DNA of 64,000 nucleotides from Rahnella ecdela (GCF_019049625.1 NZ_JAFMOY010000121.1:1-64000), one strand, 5' to 3'. Positions 1 through 10,363 are shown, counted from the stretch's first letter. The notes: generated from the sequence alone by a model not told the origin. A program made the numbers and translations.

Positions 1-128
1 TCGTAATAATTCAACTAAATGAATTACTGCTTGGTCACTCTTTAAGACTTGATATTTTTTGCCACCGAAGTGGCTGATATCGTCTTGTGAGTGCCCACAC
101 AGATTGTCTGATAAATTGTTAAAGAGCG
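1..128 (-). promoter_or_regulatory. rRNA leader with boxA antitermination site
   Basis: Reading the minus strand, CGCTCTTTAACAA (116-128) matches the rrn boxA, where the NusB-S10 antitermination complex loads. Downstream is a short hairpin with a TTCG loop (about 61-74). The region continues off the window toward 16S rRNA. No mature 16S start is present here. Confidence 0.8.
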
Positions 129-165
129 TACGTTGCAAGACTTAACTCAGCAACGTGGGAGGCAG

Positions 166-193
166 ATAATACTCTTTCTCCCTGAAGAGTCAA
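166..193 (-). promoter_or_regulatory. rRNA operon promoter P2
   Basis: TTGACT (188-193) and TATTAT (166-171) sit 16 bp apart on the minus strand, about 130 bp downstream of P1. This is the tandem P1-P2 arrangement of enterobacterial rrn operons. Confidence 0.8.
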
Positions 194-297
194 CCATTTT
201 CTTTTACAAGATGCGGTGTTTTCACCGGGTTGATTCTTCCTGACTGGTCGACTTGGTTCTCGTTAGAGGAGTCGTTGTTCCCGGTCAGTGGAGGCGC

Positions 298-325
298 ATT
301 ATAGGGAGTTCTCAGAAGGCCGCAA
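298..325 (-). promoter_or_regulatory. rRNA operon promoter P1
   Basis: On the minus strand a TTGCGG -35 (320-325) and a TATAAT -10 (298-303) are separated by 16 bp and followed by a GC-rich discriminator (GCGCCTCC), the signature of growth-rate-controlled rrn P1 promoters. An A/T-rich stretch just upstream (about 330-350) looks like an UP element. In E. coli murI is likewise followed by an rRNA operon. The rRNA genes would begin left of position 1. Confidence 0.85.
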
Positions 326-377
326 CCCCTAAAATACAAATAATTTACTGACCGCTGAATCTTTCATCAAATGGCGT

Positions 378-1259
378 TTAAAGCGACAATTCCTGGATAC
401 TTCTGAAGCCATATGACTGTAAAACAGGCAGCAAACTTTGCGCCTCCGCAGTCATCGCCATGCAGTAGGCGACACTCTCTATTTCAATACCGGCTTTTTT
501 TACTGGAATAGCGACGTGAGAAGTCTCAATTAACCAGTGCGCACGTCTGGCAATCGCAGAACCGGAGTCGATCATGCGCGTGCCGTCGGGTAAAACCTGT
601 GACAACTCTTGCGAAAGCAGCGGGAAATGCGTGCAACCTAATACCACGGTGTCTGGCGGTTCACGTAAACGCAGCCACGGATGCAGGATTTTCTTCAACG
701 CCGCCAGTGAAACCTCTTCACCATGCAACTTCGCTTCGGCCAGTTCCACCAGCTCCGCCGAACCCAGCATCAGAATCTGGCAATCTGTCGCAAACCGCGC
801 CACCAGATCGTGCGTATAAGGACGTTGTACCGTCGCGCGTGTCGCCAGCAATCCGACCACACCATTACGCGTTAATTTGGCCGCAGGTTTGATGGCAGGA
901 ACAACCCCGACAACTGGGCAACTGAATTTGGCGCGTAGTGCAGGAAGTGAAACGGTGCTCGCGGTATTACAGGCGATGACAATAATAGAGAGGGGATGGC
1001 GTTTCGCGACGGCGGTGACAATCTCAACCACGCGCTCAACGATAAACTCTTCGGATTTCTCTCCATAGGGGAAAGCCACATTATCGAAGGCATATATATA
1101 GTGCAGGTCCGGCAACATCTGCCGGACCTCATCATAAACCGACAACCCGCCGACGCCGGAATCGAAAACCAGCACCGTCGGACGGTCAGGAACTTGTGTT
1201 GTATCAGAAGGTATAGCTTCCAGAGAGGTAGTACTCACGTCCTGGTGTGGCATAGCCAT
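378..1259 (-). CDS. murI: glutamate racemase
   Basis: Interconverts L- and D-glutamate in the cytoplasm, supplying D-Glu for peptidoglycan. The two catalytic cysteines are visible in IACNTAST (about C97) and LGCTHFP (about C209), with the FDSGVGG motif near residue 33. I chose the ATG at 1259, giving 293 aa. It overlaps the end of btuB by 56 bp, close to the 57-bp overlap known in E. coli, and a GAGACGG stretch precedes it. An ATG two codons later (1253) and an upstream in-frame start (1304) are alternatives. It reads with btuB and is followed by the rRNA promoters. Confidence 0.95.
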   Translation of the reverse strand: MAMPHQDVSTTSLEAIPSDTTQVPDRPTVLVFDSGVGGLSVYDEVRQMLPDLHYIYAFDNVAFPYGEKSEEFIVERVVEIVTAVAKRHPLSIIVIACNTASTVSLPALRAKFSCPVVGVVPAIKPAAKLTRNGVVGLLATRATVQRPYTHDLVARFATDCQILMLGSAELVELAEAKLHGEEVSLAALKKILHPWLRLREPPDTVVLGCTHFPLLSQELSQVLPDGTRMIDSGSAIARRAHWLIETSHVAIPVKKAGIEIESVAYCMAMTAEAQSLLPVLQSYGFRSIQELSL

Positions 1260-3066
1260 AAGCCGTCTCGTAATCTTTATCAAACAAGTTGGCAATTCTA
1301 CCACGAACTGTCAGGTGTGAGGTCACAGGATATGATGCCGCGAGATCCCATAAACTTACGCCGCCCAGTTTAACGGTCTGATTAGGATAGGTTCCGTAGT
1401 CGGTATCGTAACGCTGTCCCAGATACTGATAGTTGATTGACCAGTCGATGTCTGCAATGTTCCAGTCAATCTGATATTTCGCCTGCTGCTTCGCACGACG
1501 GACCAGAATCTCGTTGGTTGTCGCATTACGCGGATCAAGATATTCCAGTGTTATCTGGTGTTGCAGAGGACCGGTATCGAAAGAGCCCGTCCATTCCACA
1601 CCTTTGATCGTTGCTTTACCGATGTTGTAGTAAGTACTGGTCGAGTCGTCGTAATTGATCATCTGATCGATGTCGTTACGATAGACATTCAGGCGCCAGC
1701 TGAGAGGCCCCGTCAGACCTTCCAGCCCGCCTTCCCATTGCTTACTTTCTTCAGGTTTAAGATCCGGATTACCGCCGTATCCGCTATAAAGCTGTCCCAG
1801 ATTCGGCGATTTATAGGCGGTACCATAAGAGGCAATCAGACGATAACCGTCGATAAATTCCCATGCAGCACTGCTCTGCCAGGTAGTGTGCTGACCAAAC
1901 TGGGAATTATCGTCGCTGCGCACCGCACCTTCGAGCGTGAAATCGCTGATTTTTTGCTGCGTGGTCAGATACACGCCTGTATTGTGCTGGTCGTAGCCAT
2001 CGGCCAGATAGTTGGTTCCCGGCTCGGTAGTCAGTTTCTGCCAGTCCAGACCGGCACTGACTTCCCCTTTCCAGATCTGGAATGTATTCCCCCATTGCAC
2101 GTTGTACTGGTCGGAGTCATCCAGAGACGCGGAAGAATCATACGGGCCGTATTTCGGATCGTAGTTGTAGTCTTTGACGTGGCTGTAGCTGCCGATAAGC
2201 TGCGTGGCGTAAATGCCATTCTGATAACGCAGGCCGGTGTCATAGGTCCGGCTGTAAAGCTGGCGGGTATCAATCAGCGGGCTGCCCGGAGAATCGTAGG
2301 CATCATAAGCCGTGCGGTTATCGAAACCATAGGCTCGCGCAAAGCCACTGATCTCCTCATTGAACTGATGCTGCAACGCCAGATACAGCGTTTTACTCAT
2401 GAAGCCATCGCGATCGGGCTGCGGAATGCCGCCTGTTGCGCCGTCGGCAACCACATCAATACCGCGCGTATAGGTGTAATCCCCCGCAGCAGTCACTGTG
2501 GTGTTTTCACCAATCTTTTGCTGTGTAGAGCCGTTATAGTTTTGATAACCATGCGAGCCCACGCCTGCGCCGAGCGTCGTACCATCTTTATCGCGCGTCG
2601 TAATAATATTGACGACACCACCGATGGCATCGGAGCCATAGACCGCAGAACGCGGGCCGCGGATAAACTCAATGCGCTGAACCAGCGAAAGTGGGATCTG
2701 GCTGATATCGGCAGAACCGGAAATACCGGCCTGATTAAGGCGTACGCCATCGATTAAAACCAGCGTATGGCTGGAATTGGTGCCGCGAACGAATAAGGAA
2801 GATTGCTGACCCATTCCGCCGTTTTGCGCGATATCCACGCCCGGTAAACGACGCAACACATCGGCTACAGATTTAGACTGCCATCTGTCGATATCTTCAC
2901 GCGTAACGACATCGGTCGGTGCGAGGACAGAAGAAACCGGCTGAGGGAAACGGTTAGCGGTAACCACCATATTATCGCTGCTGTTTGTAGAAGTGCTGTC
3001 TTGCGCCCACCCTGAAAAAGCCGTGACGGATAATGCCGTCAGCAGCACGTGCTTTTTAATTGTCAT
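1204..3066 (-). CDS. btuB: TonB-dependent vitamin B12 outer-membrane receptor
   Basis: Outer-membrane beta-barrel that takes up cobalamin using TonB energy. At 620 aa it is close to E. coli BtuB (614). A signal peptide (residues 1-21, ending SGWA) is followed by a TonB box DNMVVTA (31-37), a plug domain ([41 protein letters not shown]), and a barrel ending in the terminal aromatic of SYTF. The start ATG at 3066 was preferred over an in-frame start at 3153, because the latter would put the riboswitch B12 box inside the coding region and spoil the signal peptide. It is controlled by the cobalamin riboswitch in its leader and is followed by overlapping murI. Confidence 0.96.
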   Translation of the reverse strand: MTIKKHVLLTALSVTAFSGWAQDSTSTNSSDNMVVTANRFPQPVSSVLAPTDVVTREDIDRWQSKSVADVLRRLPGVDIAQNGGMGQQSSLFVRGTNSSHTLVLIDGVRLNQAGISGSADISQIPLSLVQRIEFIRGPRSAVYGSDAIGGVVNIITTRDKDGTTLGAGVGSHGYQNYNGSTQQKIGENTTVTAAGDYTYTRGIDVVADGATGGIPQPDRDGFMSKTLYLALQHQFNEEISGFARAYGFDNRTAYDAYDSPGSPLIDTRQLYSRTYDTGLRYQNGIYATQLIGSYSHVKDYNYDPKYGPYDSSASLDDSDQYNVQWGNTFQIWKGEVSAGLDWQKLTTEPGTNYLADGYDQHNTGVYLTTQQKISDFTLEGAVRSDDNSQFGQHTTWQSSAAWEFIDGYRLIASYGTAYKSPNLGQLYSGYGGNPDLKPEESKQWEGGLEGLTGPLSWRLNVYRNDIDQMINYDDSTSTYYNIGKATIKGVEWTGSFDTGPLQHQITLEYLDPRNATTNEILVRRAKQQAKYQIDWNIADIDWSINYQYLGQRYDTDYGTYPNQTVKLGGVSLWDLAASYPVTSHLTVRGRIANLFDKDYETAYGYATPGREYYLSGSYTF

Positions 3067-3400
3067 GAATCTAGCATCCAAACTTAATTGGCGGATGCCG
3101 CAGAGGATCACCGGCGGTATTTCGCGACGACGATGATTAATGCGACGTAACATCGGCAGGTCTTCGGACTTAGGATTTGCAGGCTCATTAATTACAGCGT
3201 AATTAAATGAGATACCCGCACCGGGCGATGACTTCCCATCCCTCTTTCTTCTTTCCTATATAAGGAGAGAGAAATAAGAAACAGTGTCTGCACAATAAAG
3301 AATGCTATCGCCGTGACTTCCCCATACCGCTGCGCGCCAGTTCCGGATTCACACCGGATTCCCTTTTAACTCAGTCAATGAGGCCGAAGCGCAATCGTAC
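3067..3400 (-). promoter_or_regulatory. cobalamin (AdoCbl) riboswitch, btuB leader
   Basis: The minus-strand leader of btuB contains the B12 box GAAGACCTGCCGATG (about 3155-3170) and the upstream core GGGAATCCGGTGTGAATCCGG with CGCGCAGCGGTA (about 3310-3365), aligned in order with the E. coli btuB leader. A GCGGCATCC segment can pair with GGATGC next to the start codon, which is the likely expression platform hiding the ribosome-binding site. When cobalamin is bound, btuB translation should fall. The 5' boundary is approximate. Confidence 0.9.
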
Positions 3401-3470
3401 GATCAACCTATTTGGAAATCCAGACATCCGTAAGGGCAAGTAAGCTTTCACGATATAAATGTAACAATGG

Positions 3471-3498
3471 TGGACTTAACGGAGACATTCCCTACAAT
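3471..3498 (+). promoter_or_regulatory. candidate trmA promoter
   Basis: TGGACT (3471-3476) and TACAAT (3493-3498) are 16 bp apart and followed by the C-rich CCCCCGC. This resembles the GC-rich discriminator of the stringently controlled trmA promoter in E. coli. No other good promoter lies in the short space before the gene. The -35 is a weak match. Confidence 0.45.
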
Positions 3499-3544
3499 CC
3501 CCCGCTAAGTTTGTACATTCTTTCCCTGGTAGACGAGAAAACTG

Positions 3545-4645
3545 ATGACGCCTGAAAACCTGCCCATTGAACAATACGACGACCAGCTGGCGGAAAAGAC
3601 CGCACGTCTCACGGCGATGATGTCGCCTTTTAATGCGCCGCAGCCTGACGTTTTCCGTTCCCCTGTCAGCCATTATCGTATGCGCGCGGAATTCCGCGTC
3701 TGGCATGATGAGGGCGACCTTTACCACATCATGTTTGATCAGCAGACCAAAGCCCGCGTGCGCGTGGACCAGTTCCCGACCGCCAGCGAACTGATTAACC
3801 GCCTGATGCCGGTGCTTATCTCAGCTATCAAACAAGATCCGGCGTTGCGCCGTAAGATCTTCCAGATCGACTATCTGTCGACCCGCAGCGGCAAAATCAT
3901 CGCCTCGCTGTTGTACCATCGTAAGCTTGATGACGAATGGCAGCAGGCCGCCACCGCCCTGCGCGACCAGCTGAGGGCTGACGGTTTTGATATCCAGCTG
4001 ATTGGTCGCGCCGCGAAAACCAAAATCATGCTCGACCAGGATTATGTCGATGAAGTCCTGCCGGTCGCGGGCCGCGATATGATTTACCGTCAGGTAGAAA
4101 ACAGCTTCACCCAGCCCAACGCTGAGATGAATATTCAGATGCTGGAATGGGCGCTGAAGGCTACAGAAAACTCGACCGGCGATTTGCTGGAGCTTTACTG
4201 CGGTAACGGTAACTTCTCGCTGGCTCTGGCGCGGAACTTCCGCCGCGTGCTGGCGACTGAAATCGCCAAACCTTCCGTCGCCGCCGCGCAATTCAACATT
4301 GCCGCGAACCATATTGAGAACGTGCAGATTATCCGCATGGCTGCCGAAGATTTCACTCAGGCGCTGAACGGCGTGCGTGAATTCCGCCGTTTACAGGATG
4401 TCGATTTAAGCGGATATGAATGCAACACGATTTTTGTTGATCCGCCGCGCAGCGGGCTGGATGACGAAACCGTGAAAATGGTGGCTGGGTACGACCGTAT
4501 TCTTTATATCTCCTGTAATCCTGAAACGCTGTGTGCGAACCTGGAAACCCTGAGTACAACGCATAGCGTGACGCGTCTGGCGTTGTTTGATCAGTTCCCG
4601 TACACGCACCATATGGAATCAGGCGTTCTGCTGGAAAAAATCTGA
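3545..4645 (+). CDS. trmA: tRNA (uracil-5-)-methyltransferase
   Basis: Makes ribothymidine at position 54 of the tRNA T-loop (and can act on tmRNA) using S-adenosylmethionine. It is 366 aa, the same as E. coli TrmA. The SAM-binding motif [15 protein letters not shown], the DPPRSGLD motif and the catalytic cysteine in YISCNPETL (about C324) are all present, and the end [16 protein letters not shown] is typical of the family. It is transcribed divergently from btuB and ends in a strong bidirectional terminator facing rhiN. Confidence 0.97.
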   Translation: MTPENLPIEQYDDQLAEKTARLTAMMSPFNAPQPDVFRSPVSHYRMRAEFRVWHDEGDLYHIMFDQQTKARVRVDQFPTASELINRLMPVLISAIKQDPALRRKIFQIDYLSTRSGKIIASLLYHRKLDDEWQQAATALRDQLRADGFDIQLIGRAAKTKIMLDQDYVDEVLPVAGRDMIYRQVENSFTQPNAEMNIQMLEWALKATENSTGDLLELYCGNGNFSLALARNFRRVLATEIAKPSVAAAQFNIAANHIENVQIIRMAAEDFTQALNGVREFRRLQDVDLSGYECNTIFVDPPRSGLDDETVKMVAGYDRILYISCNPETLCANLETLSTTHSVTRLALFDQFPYTHHMESGVLLEKI

Positions 4646-4662
4646 TTATCCGCAGATGAAAA

Positions 4663-4688
4663 AAACGGGCACCTCGGCGTGCCCGTTT
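4663..4688. terminator. bidirectional terminator trmA / rhiN
   Basis: AACGGGCAC and GTGCCCGTT form a 9-bp stem around a short CTCGGC-type loop, with A-rich sequence on the left and T-rich on the right. It can end transcription from both converging genes. Confidence 0.8.
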
Positions 4689-4709
4689 CCCTTTACTGCA
4701 CGACTCTTT

Positions 4710-5849
4710 TTACAGATAAACTCGCAAATATTCTGACAGGCAAAGGATCGCCATCGCCTGTCCGTAAGGCATCGACGTCAGCGCAATTTCACGGTAGAAG
4801 TCGAGATCATTGCCCATCGCCGTGCCGAATGACGTTTGCGTCAGCTCCCCGGCCGGATTGATGTGTTTGATCACGCCCTGAATGGCTTTCTCCGCCACCG
4901 GCGCGTAAGACGCATCGATATAACGTTTACGCACCGCTTTGAGAATGCCGTAAGCGAAACCTGCAGTCGCTGAGCTTTCCAGATAAGAGTGCGGATCGTC
5001 GAGCAGCGTATGCCATAACCCGCTGTCGTCCTGACATTTCGCCAGTGCACTGACCTGACTTTCCAGCACCTGCAATAAATAGCGGCGTGTCGCGTTGTTT
5101 TCCGGTAAATCCACCAGTTCAAGGAATTCAGGAATGGCAATCGTCAGCCAGCTGTTTCCGCGCGCCCAGCGGGCCTGAGCAAAGTTATGATGACCGTCGA
5201 ACGTCCAGCCGTGGAACCACAGGCCTGTTTCGCGATCCATCAGATATTGCACATGCAGCAGAAACTGATACGTCGCCTCTTCGACAAACTCTGGGCGGTC
5301 GAGCAATTTGCCGATTTTCGCCAGCGGCAGCACGCTCATCATCAGCGTGTCATCCCACATCTGCTGATGGTTTTCGTTGTTATAAACGATGTGCTGCATC
5401 GCGCCTTTCTCGGTGCGCGGCATTTCGTACATCACCCATTCCGCCCAGCGTTCCAGATAAGGACGCCATGCTGCATTGCCGGTTTCTTCGTAACGATACG
5501 CCAGCGTCAGGAACGGACTCATGGTATTGACGTTTTTGGTCGGCGTGCCTTCCGCCAGACGCGCGGTAAACCAGTCGTCGATCACCGCCCGCATTTTTTC
5601 GTCGCCGGTCTGCTGATAATACTGATAGATACCGTACAACCCGATGCCGTGCGTCCACTCCCAGCCTGCCCAGCCTTTGGTATCAATCACGCGCCCGTCA
5701 TCCAGTCTCAACAGGAATTCCCCGGTTTTATCTTCGATATTCACCAGATTATTAGTCACGTTATGGATCAGCGATTTCAGTTCGCCGCGTGAAATGAAAT
5801 GTTCCGGCTGTCGCAGCAAAGCACTGTGTTTAACTTCAAAAACTTTCAT
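4710..5849 (-). CDS. rhiN: unsaturated rhamnogalacturonyl hydrolase, GH105
   Basis: Glycoside hydrolase family 105 enzyme, which removes the unsaturated galacturonyl residue left by rhamnogalacturonan lyases. Only the (alpha/alpha)6 domain is seen and there is no signal peptide, so it is probably cytoplasmic. Family markers include WAGWEWTHGIGLYG (about 60-73), NTMSPFLTLAYRY, the MWDDTLMMS segment around residues 164-172 with the candidate catalytic aspartate, and WARGNSWL. The start at 5849 is backed by AGGAG eight bases upstream; an in-frame ATG seven codons earlier lacks a site. It lies 24 bp after rhiT, so the two form an operon like rhiTN of Dickeya. It is about 379 aa, normal for GH105. 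The symbol rests on family plus context. Confidence 0.85.
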   Translation of the reverse strand: MKVFEVKHSALLRQPEHFISRGELKSLIHNVTNNLVNIEDKTGEFLLRLDDGRVIDTKGWAGWEWTHGIGLYGIYQYYQQTGDEKMRAVIDDWFTARLAEGTPTKNVNTMSPFLTLAYRYEETGNAAWRPYLERWAEWVMYEMPRTEKGAMQHIVYNNENHQQMWDDTLMMSVLPLAKIGKLLDRPEFVEEATYQFLLHVQYLMDRETGLWFHGWTFDGHHNFAQARWARGNSWLTIAIPEFLELVDLPENNATRRYLLQVLESQVSALAKCQDDSGLWHTLLDDPHSYLESSATAGFAYGILKAVRKRYIDASYAPVAEKAIQGVIKHINPAGELTQTSFGTAMGNDLDFYREIALTSMPYGQAMAILCLSEYLRVYL

Positions 5850-5873
5850 GGCGTTCTCCTGTGAATTCAAAAA

Positions 5874-7460
5874 TTACAAACGTCCCTGGACCGGCATTTC
5901 GGCGGTATTTTCGCGGGTCAGCTTTTCGGGTGGCGGGTTATTGCGATGCAGATAACCGATGTTGTTATTGCCCCACAGAGATTCGTATTTCATCCCTGTC
6001 AGCATTTCGACGGTTGCCCGGTCTTCCGGTGTGATTTGCTCCGGCACGATGCGGTTGGCATCACGCATTTTTTGCGTTTCACGGGTCAGCACACCGTGGG
6101 TTTTCTGGTTAAGATGGAAGAACAACGAGATGATGAAGCCCATACTGAGCATCAGCAACGACCCGATCACCAGCACACCAAGAATGGTATGGCCGACCGC
6201 CGGAACCTGCTGGTTTTGTCCGGATACAAATCCGGCAAGTTGTAAAATAATCCCTACCAGCATCACCGCGCCGGCCTGCGAAGCTTTACGGGTCAGCGTC
6301 ATGACGCCCGCGAAAATCCCTTCGCGGCGCTGTCCGGTGATGGTTTCATCGACGTCAGCAATATAGGTATAGATATTCCAGGGCACATAGTTGATCCCGC
6401 CACGTCCGAGACCGGCCAGCGCGGAGATCAGCAACAGCAGGGACATCGAGTCGTTCATGCCGGTGTAATACAGTACGCCGTAAGAGATAGCGGCGAGCCC
6501 GAACAGGGAAACCGCCAGCCGGTAGGAAGGCGCCGGGCCGAAGCGGATACATAGCGGGATCATGCCGATCACCGCCACGAATTGCAGAATCGCCATCATG
6601 CCCATCAGATTGGAAGCAATCGCCGCGCTCTGCATCAACACGAACACTACGTAATACGTGAATACGGCGTTAAACACGTCCTGCGCGATATATCCGCCCA
6701 AATACAAACCCAGATGCTGACGGAAAATCTTGATGCGCAGCGTGGAGGACAGTTCAACTTTCAGGCGTTTCAGGCTTTGTGCCAGCGTCAGCTGCTGACG
6801 TTCGCGTTCAATTTTCTTCGTGGCTTCAGATTTGAGTTCTTCCGGACGTTCCCAGGTAAAGAAATAGACCAGCGTCAGGACGAAAGCACAAATCACCGCA
6901 AATACCAGGCTCGAATAGAAGAAGGAAATGGCGTTATCTTTGCCGAAATGCTGTAACAGAATCCCCGGCAGAAACGCAGCGAGGATGGCGGAAAGCTGCG
7001 CCAGGGCGATACGGGCGCCAGAGAATTTGGTTTTCTGTTTGAAATCATCCGTCATTTCCGGCACCAGTGTTTCATACGGTACCAGAATCATGGTGTAGAC
7101 AATGTCGAACAGCAGATAAGTCAGCAGGTAATAGACGTATCCCATGTCGCCCACCCACATAAAGCTGTAGCTGAAGACACAGGGGATACCGAGCAGAATG
7201 AAGAACTTACGGCGTCCAAACCGTTTACCGAGCCAGGTATTGCCAAAATTGTCGGTGAGATAGCCCATCATTGGACTCAGTACCGCATCGGCGACGCGTG
7301 CGGTAGCAAAGATAAAGGTCGCCTCGATGGGTGAGAGTCCGCAGAACGTAGTATAGAAATAGAGCAGCCACGCCGCCGTCAGGGCTGTAGTTCCTGCCCC
7401 CAGAAAATCGCCAGAGCCGTAGGCGATGTAATTAAAGATCCCAATTTTACGTGTTTTCAT
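5874..7460 (-). CDS. rhiT: GPH-family rhamnogalacturonide transporter
   Basis: Inner-membrane sugar:cation symporter of the glycoside-pentoside-hexuronide family. It is 528 aa with about 12 hydrophobic segments. Family features include FTYYVVFVLM, the loop GKRFGRRKFFILLGIP after the second/third helix, and VPYETLVPEMTDDFKQKTK. It carries a long charged C-terminal tail (from about residue 440). It precedes rhiN in one operon behind a KdgR operator, which fits uptake of rhamnogalacturonan oligomers. The alternative is another oligosaccharide porter of the YicJ/MelB type. Start ATG at 7460 follows an AGGGG site about 10 bp upstream. Confidence 0.83.
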   Translation of the reverse strand: MKTRKIGIFNYIAYGSGDFLGAGTTALTAAWLLYFYTTFCGLSPIEATFIFATARVADAVLSPMMGYLTDNFGNTWLGKRFGRRKFFILLGIPCVFSYSFMWVGDMGYVYYLLTYLLFDIVYTMILVPYETLVPEMTDDFKQKTKFSGARIALAQLSAILAAFLPGILLQHFGKDNAISFFYSSLVFAVICAFVLTLVYFFTWERPEELKSEATKKIERERQQLTLAQSLKRLKVELSSTLRIKIFRQHLGLYLGGYIAQDVFNAVFTYYVVFVLMQSAAIASNLMGMMAILQFVAVIGMIPLCIRFGPAPSYRLAVSLFGLAAISYGVLYYTGMNDSMSLLLLISALAGLGRGGINYVPWNIYTYIADVDETITGQRREGIFAGVMTLTRKASQAGAVMLVGIILQLAGFVSGQNQQVPAVGHTILGVLVIGSLLMLSMGFIISLFFHLNQKTHGVLTRETQKMRDANRIVPEQITPEDRATVEMLTGMKYESLWGNNNIGYLHRNNPPPEKLTRENTAEMPVQGRL

Positions 7461-7654
7461 TGCCGTCTTGCCCCTGTTAAATCACCTATAGGCGTAGGCT
7501 GAATGCGAACGAAGATTCATCGTCCGGCCATGATTCAAATTAACGAGGTGCAGGAATGAAAACCTTTTGGTTTTTGCCACTCAAACGAACTTTATGGCAA
7601 AGAAATAAAGAAGTGGGCGATCAATATCTAAATATTGAACATGGGTTTTATATT

Positions 7655-7673
7655 AATGAAATGACAGTTCATT
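7655..7673 (-). promoter_or_regulatory. KdgR operator upstream of rhiTN
   Basis: AATGAAATGACAGTTCATT fits the published KdgR consensus AATRAAAYRNYRTTTYATT at 18 of 19 positions (the only misfit is G for T at position 13). KdgR represses pectin genes, including rhiTN, in Dickeya until ketodeoxygluconate accumulates. The site lies 195 bp before the rhiT start and 62 bp from the end of yijD. Confidence 0.75.
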
Positions 7674-7689
7674 AAATGAAAGAAAAATA

Positions 7690-7717
7690 AAAAAGGCAAC
7701 CCGCAGATTGCCTTTTT
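7690..7717 (-). terminator. terminator after yijD
   Basis: AAAAAGGCAA and TTGCCTTTTT form a 10-bp stem with an 8-base loop. It is followed by Ts on both strands and lies 19 bp past the yijD stop. Confidence 0.8.
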
Positions 7718-7735
7718 TGAATATCAGAATAGGTT

Positions 7736-8095
7736 TTACTGAATTGAAGACTTGCGTTTTTTCAGCTTCAGGCCTATCCAGAACACCAGCGCCACACTGA
7801 TCAGCGACGGCATGAAATTCGAACCCAGCTCAGGGTATTCCGCGCGGACAATCGTGCTGTAAAGCAGCAGTCCCAGCAGGAAACTGGCCGCTGCCAGCAC
7901 CGGTAATCCTTTCGGCATTTCCCCTCTGTGGTATCGAACGTGCAGGCAATACACCGCTAATACCAGGGAAATGAGCGGGAAAATCGAAAATGTGACGATG
8001 GAGCTGAATAACGCATCGAAAGTGCCATTAATCGACAGCCCGGCAATCAGAGCCAAAACCAGAGTGCCATTATCCTGGTTCGGTTGTTCGGTCAT
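7736..8095 (-). CDS. yijD: YijD inner-membrane protein
   Basis: Small hydrophobic protein of 119 aa, the same length as E. coli YijD, with about four predicted membrane helices ([60 protein letters not shown]) and a conserved [14 protein letters not shown] loop. No biochemical function is established for the family. Its start lies inside the end of fabR (26-bp overlap), so the two are co-transcribed and probably translationally coupled. Confidence 0.9.
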   Translation of the reverse strand: MTEQPNQDNGTLVLALIAGLSINGTFDALFSSIVTFSIFPLISLVLAVYCLHVRYHRGEMPKGLPVLAAASFLLGLLLYSTIVRAEYPELGSNFMPSLISVALVFWIGLKLKKRKSSIQ

Positions 8096-8750
8096 CTTCT
8101 TTACCTCGGGTCTTATTATTGATGGGAGTCACAGCCGTCCGTTCCTGTTGACGGCGATACCAGTAATACGCGCCTTTGGAAATCATCCTCAACTGCAACA
8201 CCAGCCGTTCTTCAAGCTGGCGACGCTGTGCAATATCCACATCCAGTGCTTCAGCACCGGCGTTGAAAACGATAATCACCATAGCTTCAGCCTGCGCTTC
8301 GGTAAAACTGCGCGGCATATGGTTTTCGAGTTGCAGATAGTCAGCAAGTTCCGCAATAAAATGCTGAATTTCGCGGGCGACAGCGGCACGGAAAGCCGAA
8401 GACGTGCCGGAACGTTCACGCAGCAGCAGACGGAATGCGTTGGGATTGTTACCTATGAACTCCATAAAGGTGGAGACCGACGTGCGGATCACACTGCCAC
8501 CTTTGGCAATACGCTGACGCGCCTGACGCATCAGCTGACGCAGCATCAGACCGCTTTCATCCACCATTGTCAGACCCAGTTCATCCACATCGCGAAAATG
8601 CCGGTAAAAGGAGGTGGGTGCAATTCCTGCTTCGCGGGAAACCTCACGCAAACTCAGACTGGCAAAGCTGCGCTCGGCACTGAGCTGGCTAAAAGCCGCC
8701 TCAATCAGCGTGCGACGCGTGCGCTCTTTTTGTTGTGCTCTTACACCCAT
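8070..8750 (-). CDS. fabR: TetR-family repressor of unsaturated fatty acid synthesis
   Basis: FabR represses fabA and fabB according to the ratio of unsaturated to saturated acyl groups. The N-terminal helix-turn-helix reads [19 protein letters not shown] (about residues 36-54) and the rest aligns closely with E. coli FabR (215 aa). I use the ATG at 8750 (MGVRAQQ), which matches E. coli. An ATG three codons earlier (8759) is possible because no clear ribosome-binding site separates them. The product is about 226 aa; the extra length is at the C-terminus, beyond the point where yijD begins. The sthA gene is divergent across 212 bp. Confidence 0.93.
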   Translation of the reverse strand: MGVRAQQKERTRRTLIEAAFSQLSAERSFASLSLREVSREAGIAPTSFYRHFRDVDELGLTMVDESGLMLRQLMRQARQRIAKGGSVIRTSVSTFMEFIGNNPNAFRLLLRERSGTSSAFRAAVAREIQHFIAELADYLQLENHMPRSFTEAQAEAMVIIVFNAGAEALDVDIAQRRQLEERLVLQLRMISKGAYYWYRRQQERTAVTPINNKTRGKEDDRTTEPG

Positions 8751-8962
8751 AACCTTCATCCGGATAGTATTCTTCTTTTTGATTATTCGCCCGTTACCGA
8801 TTCACTATACCAAAATTTTTAACGGGCGGAGCCAAAGATACAACAGCATAAAGTGGGTCAGAATGTTGCTGCTTTACCATTAAATGACAACTGCATGTGG
8901 GGTAAACAGGTGTAATATGTTACTTTCTCGTTGTGATTTTGTATAAAAATAGGTTTCGAACT

Positions 8963-10363
8963 ATGCCACAGCACTCACATTTTGATGCCATTATCATTGG
9001 CTCAGGCCCTGGCGGAGAAGGCGCCGCGATGGGACTGGTTAAACAAGGCGCCCGGGTTGCTGTCATCGAACGCTATAACAACGTCGGTGGCGGATGTACT
9101 CACTGGGGCACCATTCCTTCCAAAGCACTGCGCCATGCCGTCAGCAGAATCATCGAATTTAACCAGAACCCGCTCTACAGCGATAACTCGCGCACCATGA
9201 GTTCAAGCTTCCCGGATATTCTGCGCCATGCCGATTCGGTTATTAATCAGCAGACCCGTATGCGTCAGGGTTTCTATGAAAGAAACCAGTGCCAGCTTTT
9301 TTCCGGCGACGCCAGCTTCGTGGATGCCAATACAGTCAGCATCCGCTATGCCGACAACACGCATGAACAAATCACCGCTGATAACATCATCATCGCCTGC
9401 GGCTCGCGTCCTTACCGCCCTGCCAACGTCGATTTTGGTCATCCCCGCATTTATGACAGCGACCTGATCCTTGAACTGAGCCACGAACCGCGCCACGTCA
9501 TTATTTACGGTGCGGGTGTGATCGGCTGCGAATATGCGTCGATTTTCCGTGGGCTGAACGTCAAAGTGGACTTAATCAACACCCGAGACCGCCTGCTCTC
9601 TTTCCTCGATCAGGAAATGTCAGACGCCCTTTCCTATCATTTCTGGAACAACGGTGTGGTTATCCGCCACAACGAAGAATTCGAGATGATCGAAGGCGTA
9701 GAAGATGGCGTGATCATGCATCTCAAATCCGGTAAAAAAGTGAAAGCCGACGCGCTGTTGTACGCCAACGGACGCACCGGTAACACCGACAAGCTGGGTC
9801 TGGAGAATATTGGTCTGGAAGCCGACAGCCGCGGTTTGCTGAAAGTGAACAGTATGTACCAGACAGCGTTGTCGCATATTTATGCGGTCGGCGATGTCAT
9901 TGGTTATCCAAGTCTGGCATCAGCCGCTTACGATCAGGGCCGAATTGCCGCGCAGGCGATGATTCAGGGGGAAGCCAAAGTCCACCTGATCGAAAACATT
10001 CCGACCGGTATCTATACCATCCCTGAAATCAGCTCCGTCGGTAAAACCGAGCAGGAACTGACCGCGATGAAAGTGCCGTACGAAGTGGGTCGCGCGCAGT
10101 TCAAACATCTGGCACGCGCACAAATTGCCGGCATGAACGTGGGCAGCCTGAAACTGTTGTTCCACCGTGATACTAAAGAAATTCTGGGTATTCACTGCTT
10201 TGGGGAACGCGCCGCCGAGATTATTCACATCGGTCAGGCGATCATGGAACAGAAAGGTGAAGGCAATACTATCGAGTATTTCGTTAATACGACCTTCAAC
10301 TATCCGACCATGGCGGAAGCCTATCGCGTTGCGGCACTCAACGGATTAAATCGCCTGTTTTAA
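8963..10363 (+). CDS. sthA: soluble pyridine nucleotide transhydrogenase
   Basis: Cytoplasmic FAD enzyme that moves hydride from NADPH to NAD+, draining surplus NADPH. It is 466 aa, identical in length to E. coli SthA, from the ATG at 8963; the extra upstream codons (from 8933) have no homologous counterpart. The FAD motif [10 protein letters not shown] is at the N-terminus and the second dinucleotide motif [13 protein letters not shown] is near residue 180. As in its relatives, the usual disulfide motif of the lipoamide-dehydrogenase fold is altered (GGGCTHWGT). Its last 18 bp overlap tail-to-tail with oxyR. Confidence 0.96.
   Translation: MPQHSHFDAIIIGSGPGGEGAAMGLVKQGARVAVIERYNNVGGGCTHWGTIPSKALRHAVSRIIEFNQNPLYSDNSRTMSSSFPDILRHADSVINQQTRMRQGFYERNQCQLFSGDASFVDANTVSIRYADNTHEQITADNIIIACGSRPYRPANVDFGHPRIYDSDLILELSHEPRHVIIYGAGVIGCEYASIFRGLNVKVDLINTRDRLLSFLDQEMSDALSYHFWNNGVVIRHNEEFEMIEGVEDGVIMHLKSGKKVKADALLYANGRTGNTDKLGLENIGLEADSRGLLKVNSMYQTALSHIYAVGDVIGYPSLASAAYDQGRIAAQAMIQGEAKVHLIENIPTGIYTIPEISSVGKTEQELTAMKVPYEVGRAQFKHLARAQIAGMNVGSLKLLFHRDTKEILGIHCFGERAAEIIHIGQAIMEQKGEGNTIEYFVNTTFNYPTMAEAYRVAALNGLNRLF

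Noticed and set aside
1558-2757. 399-codon open frame opposite btuB
   Set aside because: It lies wholly antisense to a well-supported gene, and its composition follows from the btuB codon pattern.
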